A stretch of 64,000 nt of DNA from Breoghania sp. GTDB taxonomy: Bacteria > Pseudomonadota > Alphaproteobacteria > Rhizobiales > Stappiaceae. The translations under genes and the position numbers were made by a program. The notes under the pieces were generated by a model, which worked only from the letters and a program-made list of their open reading frames with translations, was not told the DNA's origin and did not search any database. Positions 1 to 8,971 of the stretch are shown one piece after another. The stretch is taken from contig NZ_OY771475.1 in NCBI RefSeq assembly GCF_963674635.1, positions 3,286,001 to 3,350,000 on the forward strand, given 5' to 3'. Every line of letters starts with the position of its first letter. The first letter of the stretch is position 1.

Positions 1-183
1 TGGCCGTCGCTTCGCATCCTGTTGATGACCGGGTTTGCCGATCAGCGTGAACGTGCGCACAATCTCGACGCTCTGGTCCACGATGTGGTGACCAAACCCT
101 TCTCGTTGGCAGATATCCGCCGCGCCGTTTCCATGGCCCTGGCCGGCATCATCAATGAGGATGACCGCAAGCTCTATGCCTGA
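1..183 (+). CDS. Response regulator receiver domain, C-terminal end (partial)
   Basis: The first 60 codons, read in frame 1 from base 1 to the TGA at 181, give the last part of a CheY-like receiver domain. A hydrophobic strand followed by MTGFAD corresponds to the beta-4/Thr region, and VVTKPFS contains the conserved lysine-proline of beta-5. The protein stops about 20 residues after this, so it ends with the receiver domain and has no DNA-binding domain after it. The beginning, including the phospho-acceptor Asp, lies outside the window. It could be a stand-alone receiver or the C-terminal receiver of a hybrid histidine kinase. The next gene is convergent. Confidence 0.8.
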   Translation, partial: WPSLRILLMTGFADQRERAHNLDALVHDVVTKPFSLADIRRAVSMALAGIINEDDRKLYA

Positions 184-215
184 GGGCAGGCGGTCACATT
201 CCAAGGCGCACCGCC

Positions 216-233
216 CGGCACACCCCTGTGCCG
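216..233. terminator. Hairpin between convergent genes
   Basis: A perfect 7-bp inverted repeat, CGGCACA and TGTGCCG around a CCCC loop, lies between the converging response regulator and quinone oxidoreductase genes. There is no clear T-tract on either side, so its role as a terminator is inferred from position only. Confidence 0.4.
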
Positions 234-292
234 CGCGATGTTCCGTTTCAGCCTGATTTCCGAAGACCTTTTTCAGACACGGACGCGACGGC

Positions 293-1267
293 TCAAGGTT
301 CGATGATGACCTTGCCAAGCGCGCGCCGTTGCGCCAGCTCCTCAAGGGCCCTGGGGGTTTCCGCCAACGGATAGACCGCATGGATATGCGGCTTCAGTTC
401 GCCCTTGGCGACCCAGTCGAGAAGCTGCTCCACGTCCTTGCGGTGCTGGTCCGGTTCGCGCTCATTGGCTGCGCCCCAGAACACGCCGCGTATGTCGCAT
501 CCCTTCAAGAGCACCAGATTGAGCGGGATCTTCGGGATCGCGCCTGCGGCAAAGCCGATCACCAGGTAACGCCCGCGCCAGGCGGTGGCGCGCAGGGCCT
601 GTTCGGCATAGTCGCCGCCGACCGGATCATAGACAACATCGACACCGGCCCCGTCCGTCAGCTCCTTGAGGCGTGTCTTCAGGTCTTCTTTCGCGTAATT
701 CACCGTGTCGGTCGCGCCGAAACGGCGGGCGAAGGCGAGCTTTTCTTCCGACGAGGCACAGGCGATGACACGCGCGCCCATCAGGGTCGCGATCTCCACC
801 GCGGCCTGACCGACACCGCCGGATGCGCCCAGAACGGCGACCGTCTCGCCGGGCTTCAGATCGCCGCGTCCGCGCAGCGCATGCAGGGTGGTGCCATAGG
901 TGACCATCAGACCGGCTGCGAGGGCAAAGGGCACATCGTTCGGCAAGGCGGTCACATTGGCTTCCTTCACCGCCACCTTTTCGCGACAACAGCCAAAGCG
1001 ATTATAGGCGACCACGCGGTCGCCGGGCTTGATCCGGGTCACGCCTTCGCCGACGGCTGAAACGATGCCCGCCATTTCGGCGCCTGGCGAAAACGGCAGG
1101 TCCGGCTTGGTCTGGTAACGGTTCTCAATGATCAGCGTATCGAAGAAGTTCAGCGCGGCGGCTTTCATTTCCACCACCACTTCGCCCGGCCCGGCTTCCG
1201 GCTCGGCAATGTCCTCAAGGACAAGTGTCTCCGGCGGCCCGTAGGCCTTGCAAAGGATCGCCTTCAT
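293..1267 (-). CDS. NADPH:quinone oxidoreductase (MDR family)
   Basis: 324 residues of the medium-chain dehydrogenase/reductase superfamily, zinc-free quinone oxidoreductase (Qor-like) branch. These enzymes use NADPH to reduce quinones or enones in the cytoplasm. The GroES-like N-domain has NFFDTLI and PGAEMAGIVSAVG, and the Rossmann motif AVLGASGGVGQA is near residues 145-156. The zinc-binding cysteines of alcohol dehydrogenases are absent. The start was set at the ATG of MKAILCKAYGPPETL, where family similarity begins. An upstream in-frame GTG would add 16 unrelated residues. It is monocistronic, with a divergent RNA methyltransferase upstream. The exact substrate cannot be told from sequence. 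Confidence 0.88.
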   Translation of the reverse strand: MKAILCKAYGPPETLVLEDIAEPEAGPGEVVVEMKAAALNFFDTLIIENRYQTKPDLPFSPGAEMAGIVSAVGEGVTRIKPGDRVVAYNRFGCCREKVAVKEANVTALPNDVPFALAAGLMVTYGTTLHALRGRGDLKPGETVAVLGASGGVGQAAVEIATLMGARVIACASSEEKLAFARRFGATDTVNYAKEDLKTRLKELTDGAGVDVVYDPVGGDYAEQALRATAWRGRYLVIGFAAGAIPKIPLNLVLLKGCDIRGVFWGAANEREPDQHRKDVEQLLDWVAKGELKPHIHAVYPLAETPRALEELAQRRALGKVIIEP

Positions 1268-1416
1268 TTGTGTTTCAGCCCGTTTTTCGTTAGATGCCCT
1301 CACCGCTGGTACCATGAGGCCGGCAGTTTTGAAAAGTTACAATGTCATCCCTGGCAGGGACCGGGGGTGCCATATGGCCGTCTGCGTGACGGCTTTCAGA
1401 CAGGACGAGACGAGAC

Positions 1417-1968
1417 ATGCGCGGCTATTTCGCTATCGGCATCGAAGGGGTTTCCAAGGTGATGAACCTCGGCAACCTCATACGCACCGCGCACGGCTTC
1501 GGCGCGTCCTTCGTGTTCACGGTGGACGCCGACAAGCGTCTCGGCCGGGTGCCGAAATCCGATACCTCGCGGACGCCCGACCACACGCCCTATTACGCGT
1601 GGAAGTCGATCGACGACATGCAGCTTCCCGGGGGCTGCAAGCTGGTGGGCGTGGAGCTGACCGATGATGCGGTGGAACTGCCGAGTTTCGGCCATCCGCT
1701 GCGCGCGGCCTATGTGATGGGCCCGGAACGGGGGTCGCTTTCACCGGAAATGCTGGCGCGGTGCGATCATGTGGTGCGCATCCCGACCGGCTTTTGCATC
1801 AACGTGGCGACCGCAGGGGCCATCGTCATGTATGATCGCGTGCGCACGATGGGGCGATTTGCGGAGCGGCCTCTGGTCGGCGGCGCGCCGCGCGAAGGTT
1901 TGCGCGAACATGTGCATGGCGGCCCGATCACGCGGACGGGAAAAAAGCGCAACACGCTTGCGACGTGA
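1417..1968 (+). CDS. TrmH/SpoU-family RNA 2'-O-ribose methyltransferase
   Basis: 183 residues forming a SPOUT (trefoil-knot) methyltransferase that transfers methyl from SAM to a ribose 2'-OH of tRNA or rRNA. The three SpoU motifs are visible: NLGNLIRTAHGFG (residues 17-29, RNA-facing Asn/Arg), YVMGPERGSLS (99-109) and IPTGFCINVATAGAIVMYDR (122-141, knot and SAM loop). It has no N-terminal substrate-binding domain, so it is a minimal form like TrmL or TrmH-like enzymes. The substrate position is not predictable. The C-terminal tail of about 40 residues is basic and probably disordered. The start ATG is preceded by a GACGAGACGAGAC purine stretch. Confidence 0.88.
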   Translation: MRGYFAIGIEGVSKVMNLGNLIRTAHGFGASFVFTVDADKRLGRVPKSDTSRTPDHTPYYAWKSIDDMQLPGGCKLVGVELTDDAVELPSFGHPLRAAYVMGPERGSLSPEMLARCDHVVRIPTGFCINVATAGAIVMYDRVRTMGRFAERPLVGGAPREGLREHVHGGPITRTGKKRNTLAT

Positions 1969-2177
1969 GCGCCGGGCGAGGGGAGGGGGACACACTCTTG
2001 CCCGATTTATCGTGCCAGCGTTGATGCGAACCCACCGAACAGTTCGATCCTGCGATGGCGAGGGTGCCTTTGAATGGGGTCAACCCTTTCGTAACCCAAC
2101 TGCGGGTAACCTTTGATTGAGGTTTACGACCGATGAATTCGGACGGCCCGATTTAATTAAAGCAAAGCGGTTTGGAG

Positions 2178-2687
2178 ATGATGCACGCACGTATGCTGGC
2201 CACGGCCATTCTGGCACTCGCTCTGTCGGGCGCTGCCGCGAACGCGCAGTCCCCCTCCCTCCTGAGCACGTTCAACGATTGGGCGGCCTACGCCCACTCA
2301 GGCCAGAAGGGCAAGGTGTGCTACGCCTTGTCGAAACCGACCGATATGCAGCCTGCCGACCGTAACCACGGCGATGTTTTCGTCTTCGTTTCGACCCGGC
2401 CTGGCGAGAATGTTCGTGATGAGCCCAGCTTCCTGGTCGGTTATCCGTTCAAGGAAGGCTCGTCCGTTTCGGTCGATATCGATGGAAACAAGTTCTCGAT
2501 GTTCACCAAGGGCGACGGCGCCTGGGTGGAGAACGCGGCAGAAGAACAGCGCCTGATCTCGGCCATGAAGGCCGGTCGGTCGATGAAGCTCTCCGGGGTT
2601 TCATCGCGCAACACCAACACGTCCTATACGGTGTCGCTGTCCGGTGTGACGGCGGCCATCAACGCGGCCGACAAGGCCTGCCAGTAG
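2178..2687 (+). CDS. Invasion-associated locus B (IalB) family protein, periplasmic
   Basis: A protein of about 169 residues with a hydrophobic signal peptide ending near ANAQ (about residue 24). The mature part has the IalB-family pattern FNDWAAYA..GKVCYA and a closing ...AADKACQ, giving two cysteines likely to form a disulfide. IalB-like proteins are small periplasmic or outer-membrane-associated proteins of Rhizobiales with no known biochemical activity. An IalB gene directly before rlmN is a common arrangement in this order. The start is ambiguous: ATG at 2178, 2181 or 2193 all leave a signal peptide, and GGAG at 2174-2177 suits 2181 or 2193 slightly better. A strong hairpin follows the stop codon. 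Confidence 0.82.
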   Translation: MMHARMLATAILALALSGAAANAQSPSLLSTFNDWAAYAHSGQKGKVCYALSKPTDMQPADRNHGDVFVFVSTRPGENVRDEPSFLVGYPFKEGSSVSVDIDGNKFSMFTKGDGAWVENAAEEQRLISAMKAGRSMKLSGVSSRNTNTSYTVSLSGVTAAINAADKACQ

Positions 2688-2726
2688 GAAAGGCGGGCCC
2701 GTCCGTTCAGTGGGCGGCGCCTTTCC
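2687..2726 (+). terminator. Hairpin terminator after ialB-like gene
   Basis: Starting at the last base of the stop codon, GGAAAGGCG (2687-2695) pairs perfectly with CGCCTTTCC (2718-2726), and an inner GCCC/GGGC pair closes the loop. No long T-run follows, so termination or 3'-end protection is inferred from the stem and its position. Confidence 0.55.
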
Positions 2727-2898
2727 AGAGGTCAGTTGATGCGCTGATCGCGCGGCACGGGACTCGCATTGCCGGCGAAAAGCGATATATAGACACAAAC
2801 AGGCTGGGGGTGGTGACGAAGGTCGCTGCCCCTTTTGCCATACCGAGACCATTCAGCGCAGCGGGTTCCCCGGTTGCGACAGCGCGAAGCGAAAGCCC

Positions 2899-4158
2899 AT
2901 GGCGGTATCACTCGATCTGACCCGAAAGGGGTCGAATGTCACCCCGGAACAGGCGGGTATCCAGCAGGAAGACGCTGTATCCGTGCCCGTGGCACCCGTC
3001 TCCGCGCCTGAAAAACCGTCTCTGCTCGGTTTGAACAGGCCGGAACTGGCCGCGGCGCTTGCGCGGGTCGGTGTGCCGGACAGGCAGCTGCGCATGCGCG
3101 TCACGCAGCTCTGGCACTGGATCTATGTGCGCGGCTTCACCGATTTCGAGCGCATGACAAATGTCTCCAAGGAGCTTCGCCAGACGCTTGCCGACGCCTA
3201 CACGCTTGCGCGCCCGGAACTGGTGGTGGAACAGATTTCCGTCGACGGCACCCGCAAGTGGCTGATGCGCTTTCCTTCGCGCGGTGCCGGACGCCCGGTG
3301 GAGATCGAAACCGTCTATATCCCCGAAGAAGGCCGCGGCACGCTTTGCGTATCCTCACAGGTCGGCTGCACGCTCACCTGTTCCTTCTGCCACACCGGCA
3401 CGCAGAAGCTGGTGCGCAATCTCACGTCGGAAGAAATCATCGCGCAGATCATGGTCGCGCGCGATCGCCTTGGCGATTTCCCGGAAATCGATACCCCGCA
3501 AGGAGCCATCGTGCCTTCCGAAGGCCGCCTCGTGTCCAATGTCGTGATGATGGGCATGGGCGAGCCGCTCTACAATTTCGACGAGGTGAAGAAGGCGCTG
3601 TTGATCGCCTCCGACGGCGAGGGTCTCAGCCTTTCCAAGCGGCGGATCACGCTGTCGACCTCCGGCGTCGTGCCGGGCATCCAGCGCACGGGCGACGAGA
3701 TCGGCTGCATGCTGGCGATTTCCCTGCATGCGGTGCGTGACGACCTGCGCAACACGCTGGTGCCCATCAACAAGAAGTACCCGCTCAAGGAGCTGATGGA
3801 GGCCTGCCGCAACTATCCGGGGCTGTCCAATGCCAAGCGCATCACCTTCGAATATGTGATGTTGAAGGGGGTGAATGACTCGCTGGACGACGCCAAGGAA
3901 CTTGTGCGGCTGCTGAAAGGCATCCCGGCGAAGATCAACCTGATCCCGTTCAATCCCTGGCCGGGGTCGAATTATGAATGCTCCGATTGGGAGCAGATCG
4001 AGGTGTTCGCGGATTTTGTGAACCGGGCGGGCTATGCCTCTCCGATCCGGACACCGCGTGGACGGGACATTTTCGCCGCCTGCGGCCAGCTCAAGAGTGA
4101 GTCCGAACGGCTCAAGCGCACCGAGCGCGAAAGGCTGGAGGCAGCCGCGCACGGCTGA
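2899..4158 (+). CDS. rlmN: Dual-specificity 23S rRNA A2503 / tRNA A37 C2-methyltransferase RlmN
   Basis: 419 residues. RlmN is a radical-SAM enzyme that methylates C2 of adenine 2503 in 23S rRNA and A37 of some tRNAs through a cysteine methyl carrier. The 4Fe-4S motif is C157-TLT-C161-SF-C164, inside the family signature VGCTLTCSFCHTG. The SAM-binding GEPLYNFDEV and the C-terminal TPRGRDIFAACGQL with the methyl-accepting cysteine are present. The first 40 residues are an extension rich in Val/Pro/Glu. The start ATG has an upstream purine-rich stretch (GCGAAGCGAAAG). A membrane protein gene follows at once. Confidence 0.96.
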   Translation: MAVSLDLTRKGSNVTPEQAGIQQEDAVSVPVAPVSAPEKPSLLGLNRPELAAALARVGVPDRQLRMRVTQLWHWIYVRGFTDFERMTNVSKELRQTLADAYTLARPELVVEQISVDGTRKWLMRFPSRGAGRPVEIETVYIPEEGRGTLCVSSQVGCTLTCSFCHTGTQKLVRNLTSEEIIAQIMVARDRLGDFPEIDTPQGAIVPSEGRLVSNVVMMGMGEPLYNFDEVKKALLIASDGEGLSLSKRRITLSTSGVVPGIQRTGDEIGCMLAISLHAVRDDLRNTLVPINKKYPLKELMEACRNYPGLSNAKRITFEYVMLKGVNDSLDDAKELVRLLKGIPAKINLIPFNPWPGSNYECSDWEQIEVFADFVNRAGYASPIRTPRGRDIFAACGQLKSESERLKRTERERLEAAAHG

Positions 4159-4167
4159 TTGTCCGCC

Positions 4168-4683
4168 ATGAGCGCGCTTCATCTTCTCGGCCGTCTCTTC
4201 GCGATCCTGTTCGGCTATTGCCTCGCCATCGTGGCGGCGAGCCTGTTCCTGACCTTCTATGTGCCGGGCTGGGCGCCGGTGGAATGGATTTCCCAGCACT
4301 GGGCCATGGGGCCGGACTTTTTTGTCTACGGCTACCGCACCTCGCCGGACATGGCCGAGACCATCGACAGGGTTGCCCGCGTGACCATGGGCCTGATGAG
4401 CGCAAGTGCCGTCGGCGCCATGGCCTTCGTTCCCGCGGGCCTGTGTATCGTGGCCTCGGAAGCCTTGCGGCTGCGCAGCGCCATCTTTCACGTTCTGGCC
4501 GGTGGCGGCATTTCGCTGGCGCTTCTGGCCGTCACCTTCATGCCCGCAAGCGGTCCCGCGCGGTTTCCCGATGACTGGAACCTCTTTCTGGCCGCTGGTT
4601 TCATCGGCGGGGTCGTCTACTGGCTGATTGCGGGACGAGGGGCCGGGATTGTCGGTCCGAGCGTGCCGCCCGATCAGGCCTGA
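4168..4683 (+). CDS. Small integral membrane protein, unknown function
   Basis: 171 residues with four likely transmembrane helices: residues about 8-30, 75-95, 105-125 and 135-155. No enzymatic motif is recognisable. The ATG at 4168 is preferred over an in-frame TTG nine bases upstream that abuts the rlmN stop. It sits 9 bp after rlmN and probably shares its transcript. Similar small four-helix proteins often follow rlmN in Hyphomicrobiales, but I cannot name a function. Confidence 0.7.
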   Translation: MSALHLLGRLFAILFGYCLAIVAASLFLTFYVPGWAPVEWISQHWAMGPDFFVYGYRTSPDMAETIDRVARVTMGLMSASAVGAMAFVPAGLCIVASEALRLRSAIFHVLAGGGISLALLAVTFMPASGPARFPDDWNLFLAAGFIGGVVYWLIAGRGAGIVGPSVPPDQA

Positions 4684-4779
4684 TCCCGTTCGTCCAAGCA
4701 TTGAGCCTTGCCGATCCCGGCGGGGCCTGATAGCCCGAACCGTACGTTTTCCAACCCTCTTCGGATCTCCAAGGTCGTC

Positions 4780-5757
4780 ATGCCAACGCTCGCTCCCCAA
4801 ACCTTTGATGCCTTCGTCGTTTCCGCCGGGTTTCTTGGCGATACCGCCTTCTTCGCGCTCGGCGACGGTACCGTTCACCTGATCGGTGCGCAAAACCATG
4901 TCGTGCAGGCGCACAAGGGCTCGGTGCTGGCGGCCTGCGTCTCGCGTGACGGACGCCACCTCGTGACCTCCGGCGACGATGGGCGGGTGATGCAGATTGG
5001 CGAAGACGGTGCGCTTGAATGTCTGGCGGAGCGTCCGCGCAAGTGGATCGACATTCTGGCGACCGGACCGGACGGGGCTGTCGCCTTTGCCTCGGGCCGC
5101 ACCGCGTGGACGCGGGATCGCACCGGCGCGGAGAAGGAATTTCCCATGGAGCGCGCGGTGGGCGGGCTCGCCTTCGCGCCCAAGGGCATGCGGCTGGCGG
5201 TGGCGCGCTATGGCGGGGCGACGCTTTTCTGGGTGAATACGGCCGGCAAGCCGACCGAACTCTCATGGGCCGGCGCGCATAACGGCATCACCTGGTCGCC
5301 GGATGGCAAATATGTGGTCACCACCATGCAGGAAAACGCGCTGCATGGCTGGCGGCTTGCCGATGGTCAGGACATGCGCATGACCGGCTATCCGGCCAAG
5401 ATCAAGGCGACCTCCTGGTCCACGCGCGGTCGCTATCTGGCGACCTCGGGGGCGGGGGCCGCTATCTTGTGGCCCTTCTCCGGCAAGAACGGCCCGATGG
5501 GGCAGACGCCTCTTCAGCTTGGCGCGATGGGCGAGGATGCGCTTGTGAGCATGGTCGCCTGTCATCCGGACGAAGATGCGCTCGCCATCGGCTATCAGGA
5601 CGGCATGGTGCTCGCCAGCCGGTTTGAGGATGGCGCGGAGCGCGTGTTGCGGCGCCCGGGCGAGGGCCCCGTCACCACGCTTTCCTGGAGCAAGGACGGC
5701 ATGAAGGTCGCCTTCGGCACCGAAGGCGGGGCGGGCGGGGTGATCTCGCTGCCCTGA
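4780..5757 (+). CDS. WD40-repeat beta-propeller protein
   Basis: 325 residues with several WD40-like blades: GSVLAACVSRDGRHLVTSGDDGRV, GITWSPDGKYVVTT, IKATSWSTRGRYLATSG and TTLSWSKDGMKVAFGTEGG. There is no signal peptide or membrane segment, so it is a cytoplasmic propeller, probably a protein-interaction scaffold. Proteins of this type are widespread in alphaproteobacteria and uncharacterised. The start was chosen at MPTLAPQTFDAF, because the upstream in-frame ATG would add 24 unrelated residues. It lies about 100 bp after the membrane protein gene and converges on the DUF2585 gene. Confidence 0.85.
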   Translation: MPTLAPQTFDAFVVSAGFLGDTAFFALGDGTVHLIGAQNHVVQAHKGSVLAACVSRDGRHLVTSGDDGRVMQIGEDGALECLAERPRKWIDILATGPDGAVAFASGRTAWTRDRTGAEKEFPMERAVGGLAFAPKGMRLAVARYGGATLFWVNTAGKPTELSWAGAHNGITWSPDGKYVVTTMQENALHGWRLADGQDMRMTGYPAKIKATSWSTRGRYLATSGAGAAILWPFSGKNGPMGQTPLQLGAMGEDALVSMVACHPDEDALAIGYQDGMVLASRFEDGAERVLRRPGEGPVTTLSWSKDGMKVAFGTEGGAGGVISLP

Positions 5758-5773
5758 GCCCGGTGCGGCGGCC

Positions 5774-6331
5774 TCAGCCGCCCGCCTGCCAGACGCGGAT
5801 CGCATCGACCGGATGGACCAGCATGATCACGTTCAGCGTGAGATTGTCCCGGATCACCCAAAGCGCGGCCAGTTCGAAGACGACACCGATGAGCACTGTC
5901 AGCCAGACGGGCGCGCGCGCCGCGAAAGCGAAGCCCAGCAACATGGCCAGAATATCGCTGACCGAGTTCAGCACGCTGTCGCCCGTGTAGCCGACGGCAA
6001 TGGTCGCCTCACGGTAGCGGTCGATGATCCACGGGCTGTTTTCCACGATCTCCCAAGCGGCCTCGATGACGAGCGCGATCAGGGCGCGCAAGCCAAGCGG
6101 CTGACGGCGCAGCACCAGCCACAGGGCCGCGTAGAACAGAAAGCCGTGAATGATATGGGAGGGCGTGTACCAGTCGGCGATATGCTGGGAATTGCCCGCC
6201 AGATCCTCCGGGGGCGACCAGAACCGGACATAGCCGCATTCGCAGATGGGGATCCGGCCCATGGCGAAAAGGATTGCCGCGGTCGCCAACAGGAGGACCC
6301 CTCCACTTATCCAGTATCCGCGCTTCGTCAT
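5774..6331 (-). CDS. DUF2585 (UPF0314) family membrane protein
   Basis: 185 residues with a first transmembrane helix at about 7-25, then the family signature CECGYVRFWSP and DWYTPSHIIHGF, followed by three or four more helices (FLFYAALWLVL, ALIALVIEAAWEIVENS, ILAMLLGFAFA, VLIGVVFELAALW). This matches the DUF2585/UPF0314 family of alphaproteobacterial inner-membrane proteins of unknown function. The conserved Cys, His and Glu residues in or near membrane segments suggest a metal or haem site, but that is inference. The start is the ATG of MTKRGYWISGG. Upstream in-frame sequence is antisense to the divergent GGT gene. Confidence 0.85.
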   Translation of the reverse strand: MTKRGYWISGGVLLLATAAILFAMGRIPICECGYVRFWSPPEDLAGNSQHIADWYTPSHIIHGFLFYAALWLVLRRQPLGLRALIALVIEAAWEIVENSPWIIDRYREATIAVGYTGDSVLNSVSDILAMLLGFAFAARAPVWLTVLIGVVFELAALWVIRDNLTLNVIMLVHPVDAIRVWQAGG

Positions 6332-6503
6332 GTCTTTGCCCGCAACCCTTGTCCTGTCGATCCGCTGTTTCGGAGCGGCACTGTAGGGTTTTGAGAGGAT
6401 TTGCCAATCCCGTTTTCGGGTTTCGCCCGGGCGTTTGCTGGTGCATAGATGCAGGAAAACAGGGTCCGGTATCGGGAGACCGGACGCGTCTTGGGAGATC
6501 CTC

Positions 6504-8093
6504 ATGGAAACGATTTCGTCCAGTGGCGGCATGGTCGTCGCCCCGCATATGGCGGCTGCAAAAGCCGGTGCCGATGTGCTCAATGCCGGGGGCACCGCCG
6601 TCGATGCGATGATCGCGGCGGCCGCGACCATCGCCGTGGTCTATCCGCACATGAACGCCATTGGCGGCGATGGCTATTGGCTGATCGCGCCGAAGGGCGG
6701 CGATCCCTGGTATGTGGAAGCCTGCGGCTGGGCCGGTGCGAAGGCCACGATTTCGGCCTATCGCGAGGCGGAATGCGAAACCGTTCCAACGCGCGGGCCT
6801 CTGGCCGCGCTCACCGTTCCCGGAACGATCGCGGGCTGGGCCAAGGCGCATGAGATTGCGACGCATCTGGGGGGTGGGCTGCCGCTTCGCGAGCTTCTCG
6901 ACGATGCAAGGCGCAGGGCGCGCGAGGGCATCATCGTCTCGCGCAGCCAATCGGACCTGACCGCCCAGAAGCTTGCCGAACTGAAGGACCAACCCGGCTT
7001 CGCCGATATCTATCTGGCGGATGGCGCGGCGCCCGAAACCGGCGCAACGCTGGTGCAGGAACGCCTCGCCGACACGCTGGAGCATCTTGGCCATGCGGGC
7101 GCGGATGATTTCTATCGTGGGGACATCGCGGCGACGCTTGTCGCGGATCTTGAGAAGATCGGCTCGCCCGTGACCCGCGCCGACCTCAGGGCCTTCGAGG
7201 CGCGCCTGCGCAAGCCGCTCACGACGCGTATTCGGCAGGGGCACCTGTTTAACTCCGCTCCGCCAACGCAAGGTCTCGCCTCGCTGATCATTCTGGGGCT
7301 CTACGACCGGCTGAAGGTCGCGCGCGCAGAGGGCTTTGATCATATCCATGGGCTGATTGAGGCAACCAAGCGCGCCTTTCTCGTGCGCGACCGGATCATC
7401 ACCGATCCAGGCCAGATGGAGGAGAACCCGGCCGATTACCTCAGCGCCAACTGGCTCGACCGCGAAGTGAGCCGCATCGATCCCGCGCGCGCGGCCCCCT
7501 GGCCGCATGTGGGCGATCCGGGCGACACGGTCTGGCTCGGCGCAATCGATGCGGCGGGCAATTCGGTGTCCTTCATCCAGTCGATCTACTGGGAATTCGG
7601 GTCGGGCTGCGTGTCGCCGCGCACCGGCATTCTCATGCAGAACCGCGGGTCGAGCTTTTCGCTCGATCCGGATGCCCTCAATCCGCTTGAGCCGGGCCGC
7701 AGGCCCTTCCACACGCTCAACCCGGCCCTGGCGCGGCTCGATGATGGGCGCACGGTCGTCTATGGCACCATGGGCGGCGAAGGCCAGCCGCAGAGCCAGG
7801 CGGCGATCTTCTCGCGCGCCATCCTGCATGGGCGCGATATCGGCGAGGCCATCGATGCGCCGCGCTGGCTGCTGGGGCGCACATGGGGCGACGAGGCGAC
7901 CGCGCTCCGCCTTGAAAACCGTTTCGATCCCGATCTCGTGCGTGCGCTTGAGCGCGCGGGCCATCAGGTCGTGGTCATGGACGAGGCCTATTCCGACACG
8001 ATGGGCCATGCCGGCATGATCGTGCGCGCGGTCGATGGCGGCCTCCTGGGCGCCCACGATCCGCGCTCGGATGGCGGGGCGGCCATCGGCTAG
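6504..8093 (+). CDS. Gamma-glutamyltransferase-family Ntn hydrolase, cytoplasmic (copy 1 of 3)
   Basis: 529 residues homologous to gamma-glutamyltranspeptidase, whose proenzyme cuts itself before a threonine that then acts as nucleophile. Family segments seen: NAGGTAVDAMIAAAATIAVV and MNAIGGDGYWL near the N-terminus, the predicted processing site PGDT-VWLGAIDAAGNSVSF, and FHTLNPALARLDDGRTVVYG. The nucleophile Thr is kept, but the usual TTH triplet reads T-V-W. There is no signal peptide, so unlike classical Ggt it should be cytoplasmic. Start ATG at 6504 has GGGAG seven bases upstream. Its stop overlaps that of convergent gluQ by 4 bp. It may act on a gamma-glutamyl or amide substrate other than glutathione. 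Confidence 0.85.
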   Translation: METISSSGGMVVAPHMAAAKAGADVLNAGGTAVDAMIAAAATIAVVYPHMNAIGGDGYWLIAPKGGDPWYVEACGWAGAKATISAYREAECETVPTRGPLAALTVPGTIAGWAKAHEIATHLGGGLPLRELLDDARRRAREGIIVSRSQSDLTAQKLAELKDQPGFADIYLADGAAPETGATLVQERLADTLEHLGHAGADDFYRGDIAATLVADLEKIGSPVTRADLRAFEARLRKPLTTRIRQGHLFNSAPPTQGLASLIILGLYDRLKVARAEGFDHIHGLIEATKRAFLVRDRIITDPGQMEENPADYLSANWLDREVSRIDPARAAPWPHVGDPGDTVWLGAIDAAGNSVSFIQSIYWEFGSGCVSPRTGILMQNRGSSFSLDPDALNPLEPGRRPFHTLNPALARLDDGRTVVYGTMGGEGQPQSQAAIFSRAILHGRDIGEAIDAPRWLLGRTWGDEATALRLENRFDPDLVRALERAGHQVVVMDEAYSDTMGHAGMIVRAVDGGLLGAHDPRSDGGAAIG

Positions 8094-8971
8094 GGGGAGC
8101 AGTCCTCGAAGCCGATCGTTTTGCGGATTTCGGCGGGCGTCGCCCCCGCCTCGCGTAAAGCGCCGAGCCCGGTCGATGCGATGGATTTGGAGAGCTTGCG
8201 GCCATCGTGGTCCAGGATCAGCCGGTGGTGGTGATAGTCCGGCGCGGGCAGCTTCAAAAGCTCCTGAAGCAGGCGGTGGATGGAGGTCGCGGGATAGAGA
8301 TCGCGGCCCCGCACCACCTCGTCGATGCCCTGAAGCGCATCGTCCACCACGACGGAGAGGTGATAGCTGGTCGGGATTTCCTTGCGCGCGAGAACGACAT
8401 CGCCCCATGAAAGCGGATCGGCGACGATCTCCTGATCCGCGCCGAAACCGCTCTCGCACCAGCGGGGGATCTCGCCCAACCGGGCGAGCGCGGCCTTTGT
8501 GTCGAGCCTCAGGGCCTGCGGTTCGTCCTGCAGGCGGCGTCTGATCTCGGCCTCGTCGAGGATGGCGGCATCGCCGGGAAAGAGCGGTGCGCCGTCGGGG
8601 TCGCGCGGCCATGGATTGCCGGAGGCTGCCGCGCGGGCGGCCGCCTCGCGGATTTCGCGGCGGCTCGCAACGCTGCGGGTCACAAGGTTCATGGCGTCCA
8701 GTTTCGCAAGCGCATCGCGATAGGCGTCGAAATGTTCCGACTGGCGGCGCACCGGCGTCTCCCAGCCGATGCCGAGCCAGTCAAGATCGCGGAAGATCGC
8801 GTCTTCGTGCTCTGGGCGGCAGCGGGTGGTGTCGATATCCTCGATGCGCAACAACAGGCGACCGTCCGTCTCCTGCACCCGCCTTTGATTGATGAGCGCC
8901 GAAAGGGCATGGCCCAGATGGAGGGGGCCATTGGGTGAGGGCGCGAAACGGAAGCGGCGGTGCTGGGACAT
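8090..8971 (-). CDS. gluQ: Glutamyl-Q tRNA(Asp) synthetase GluQ
   Basis: 293 residues, the length of a GluRS catalytic domain without an anticodon-binding domain. GluQ activates glutamate and attaches it to the queuosine of tRNA(Asp). The HIGH motif reads HLGH (residues 18-21), IEDIDTTR follows, and the KMSKS motif reads KLSKS (259-263). In most GluQ proteins a Cys-x-Cys pair of the zinc site lies just before the TRREI segment. Here those positions are Ser100 and Ala102 (RSVASRREI), so the zinc knuckle appears lost. It overlaps tail-to-tail with the GGT homologue by 4 bp (CTAG). Confidence 0.93.
   Translation of the reverse strand: MSQHRRFRFAPSPNGPLHLGHALSALINQRRVQETDGRLLLRIEDIDTTRCRPEHEDAIFRDLDWLGIGWETPVRRQSEHFDAYRDALAKLDAMNLVTRSVASRREIREAAARAAASGNPWPRDPDGAPLFPGDAAILDEAEIRRRLQDEPQALRLDTKAALARLGEIPRWCESGFGADQEIVADPLSWGDVVLARKEIPTSYHLSVVVDDALQGIDEVVRGRDLYPATSIHRLLQELLKLPAPDYHHHRLILDHDGRKLSKSIASTGLGALREAGATPAEIRKTIGFEDCSP

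Noticed and set aside
3355..4959. Open frame of 534 codons on the minus strand opposite rlmN
   Set aside because: Antisense to rlmN, which has all radical-SAM motifs. The antisense protein is His/Arg/Gly-rich with no recognisable fold.
6009..8612. Open frame of 867 codons on the minus strand through the first GGT gene
   Set aside because: It runs antisense to GGT and in another frame of gluQ. The translation is Arg/His/Gly-rich without any family pattern, as expected for the shadow of GC-rich genes. GGT and GluQ are certain.
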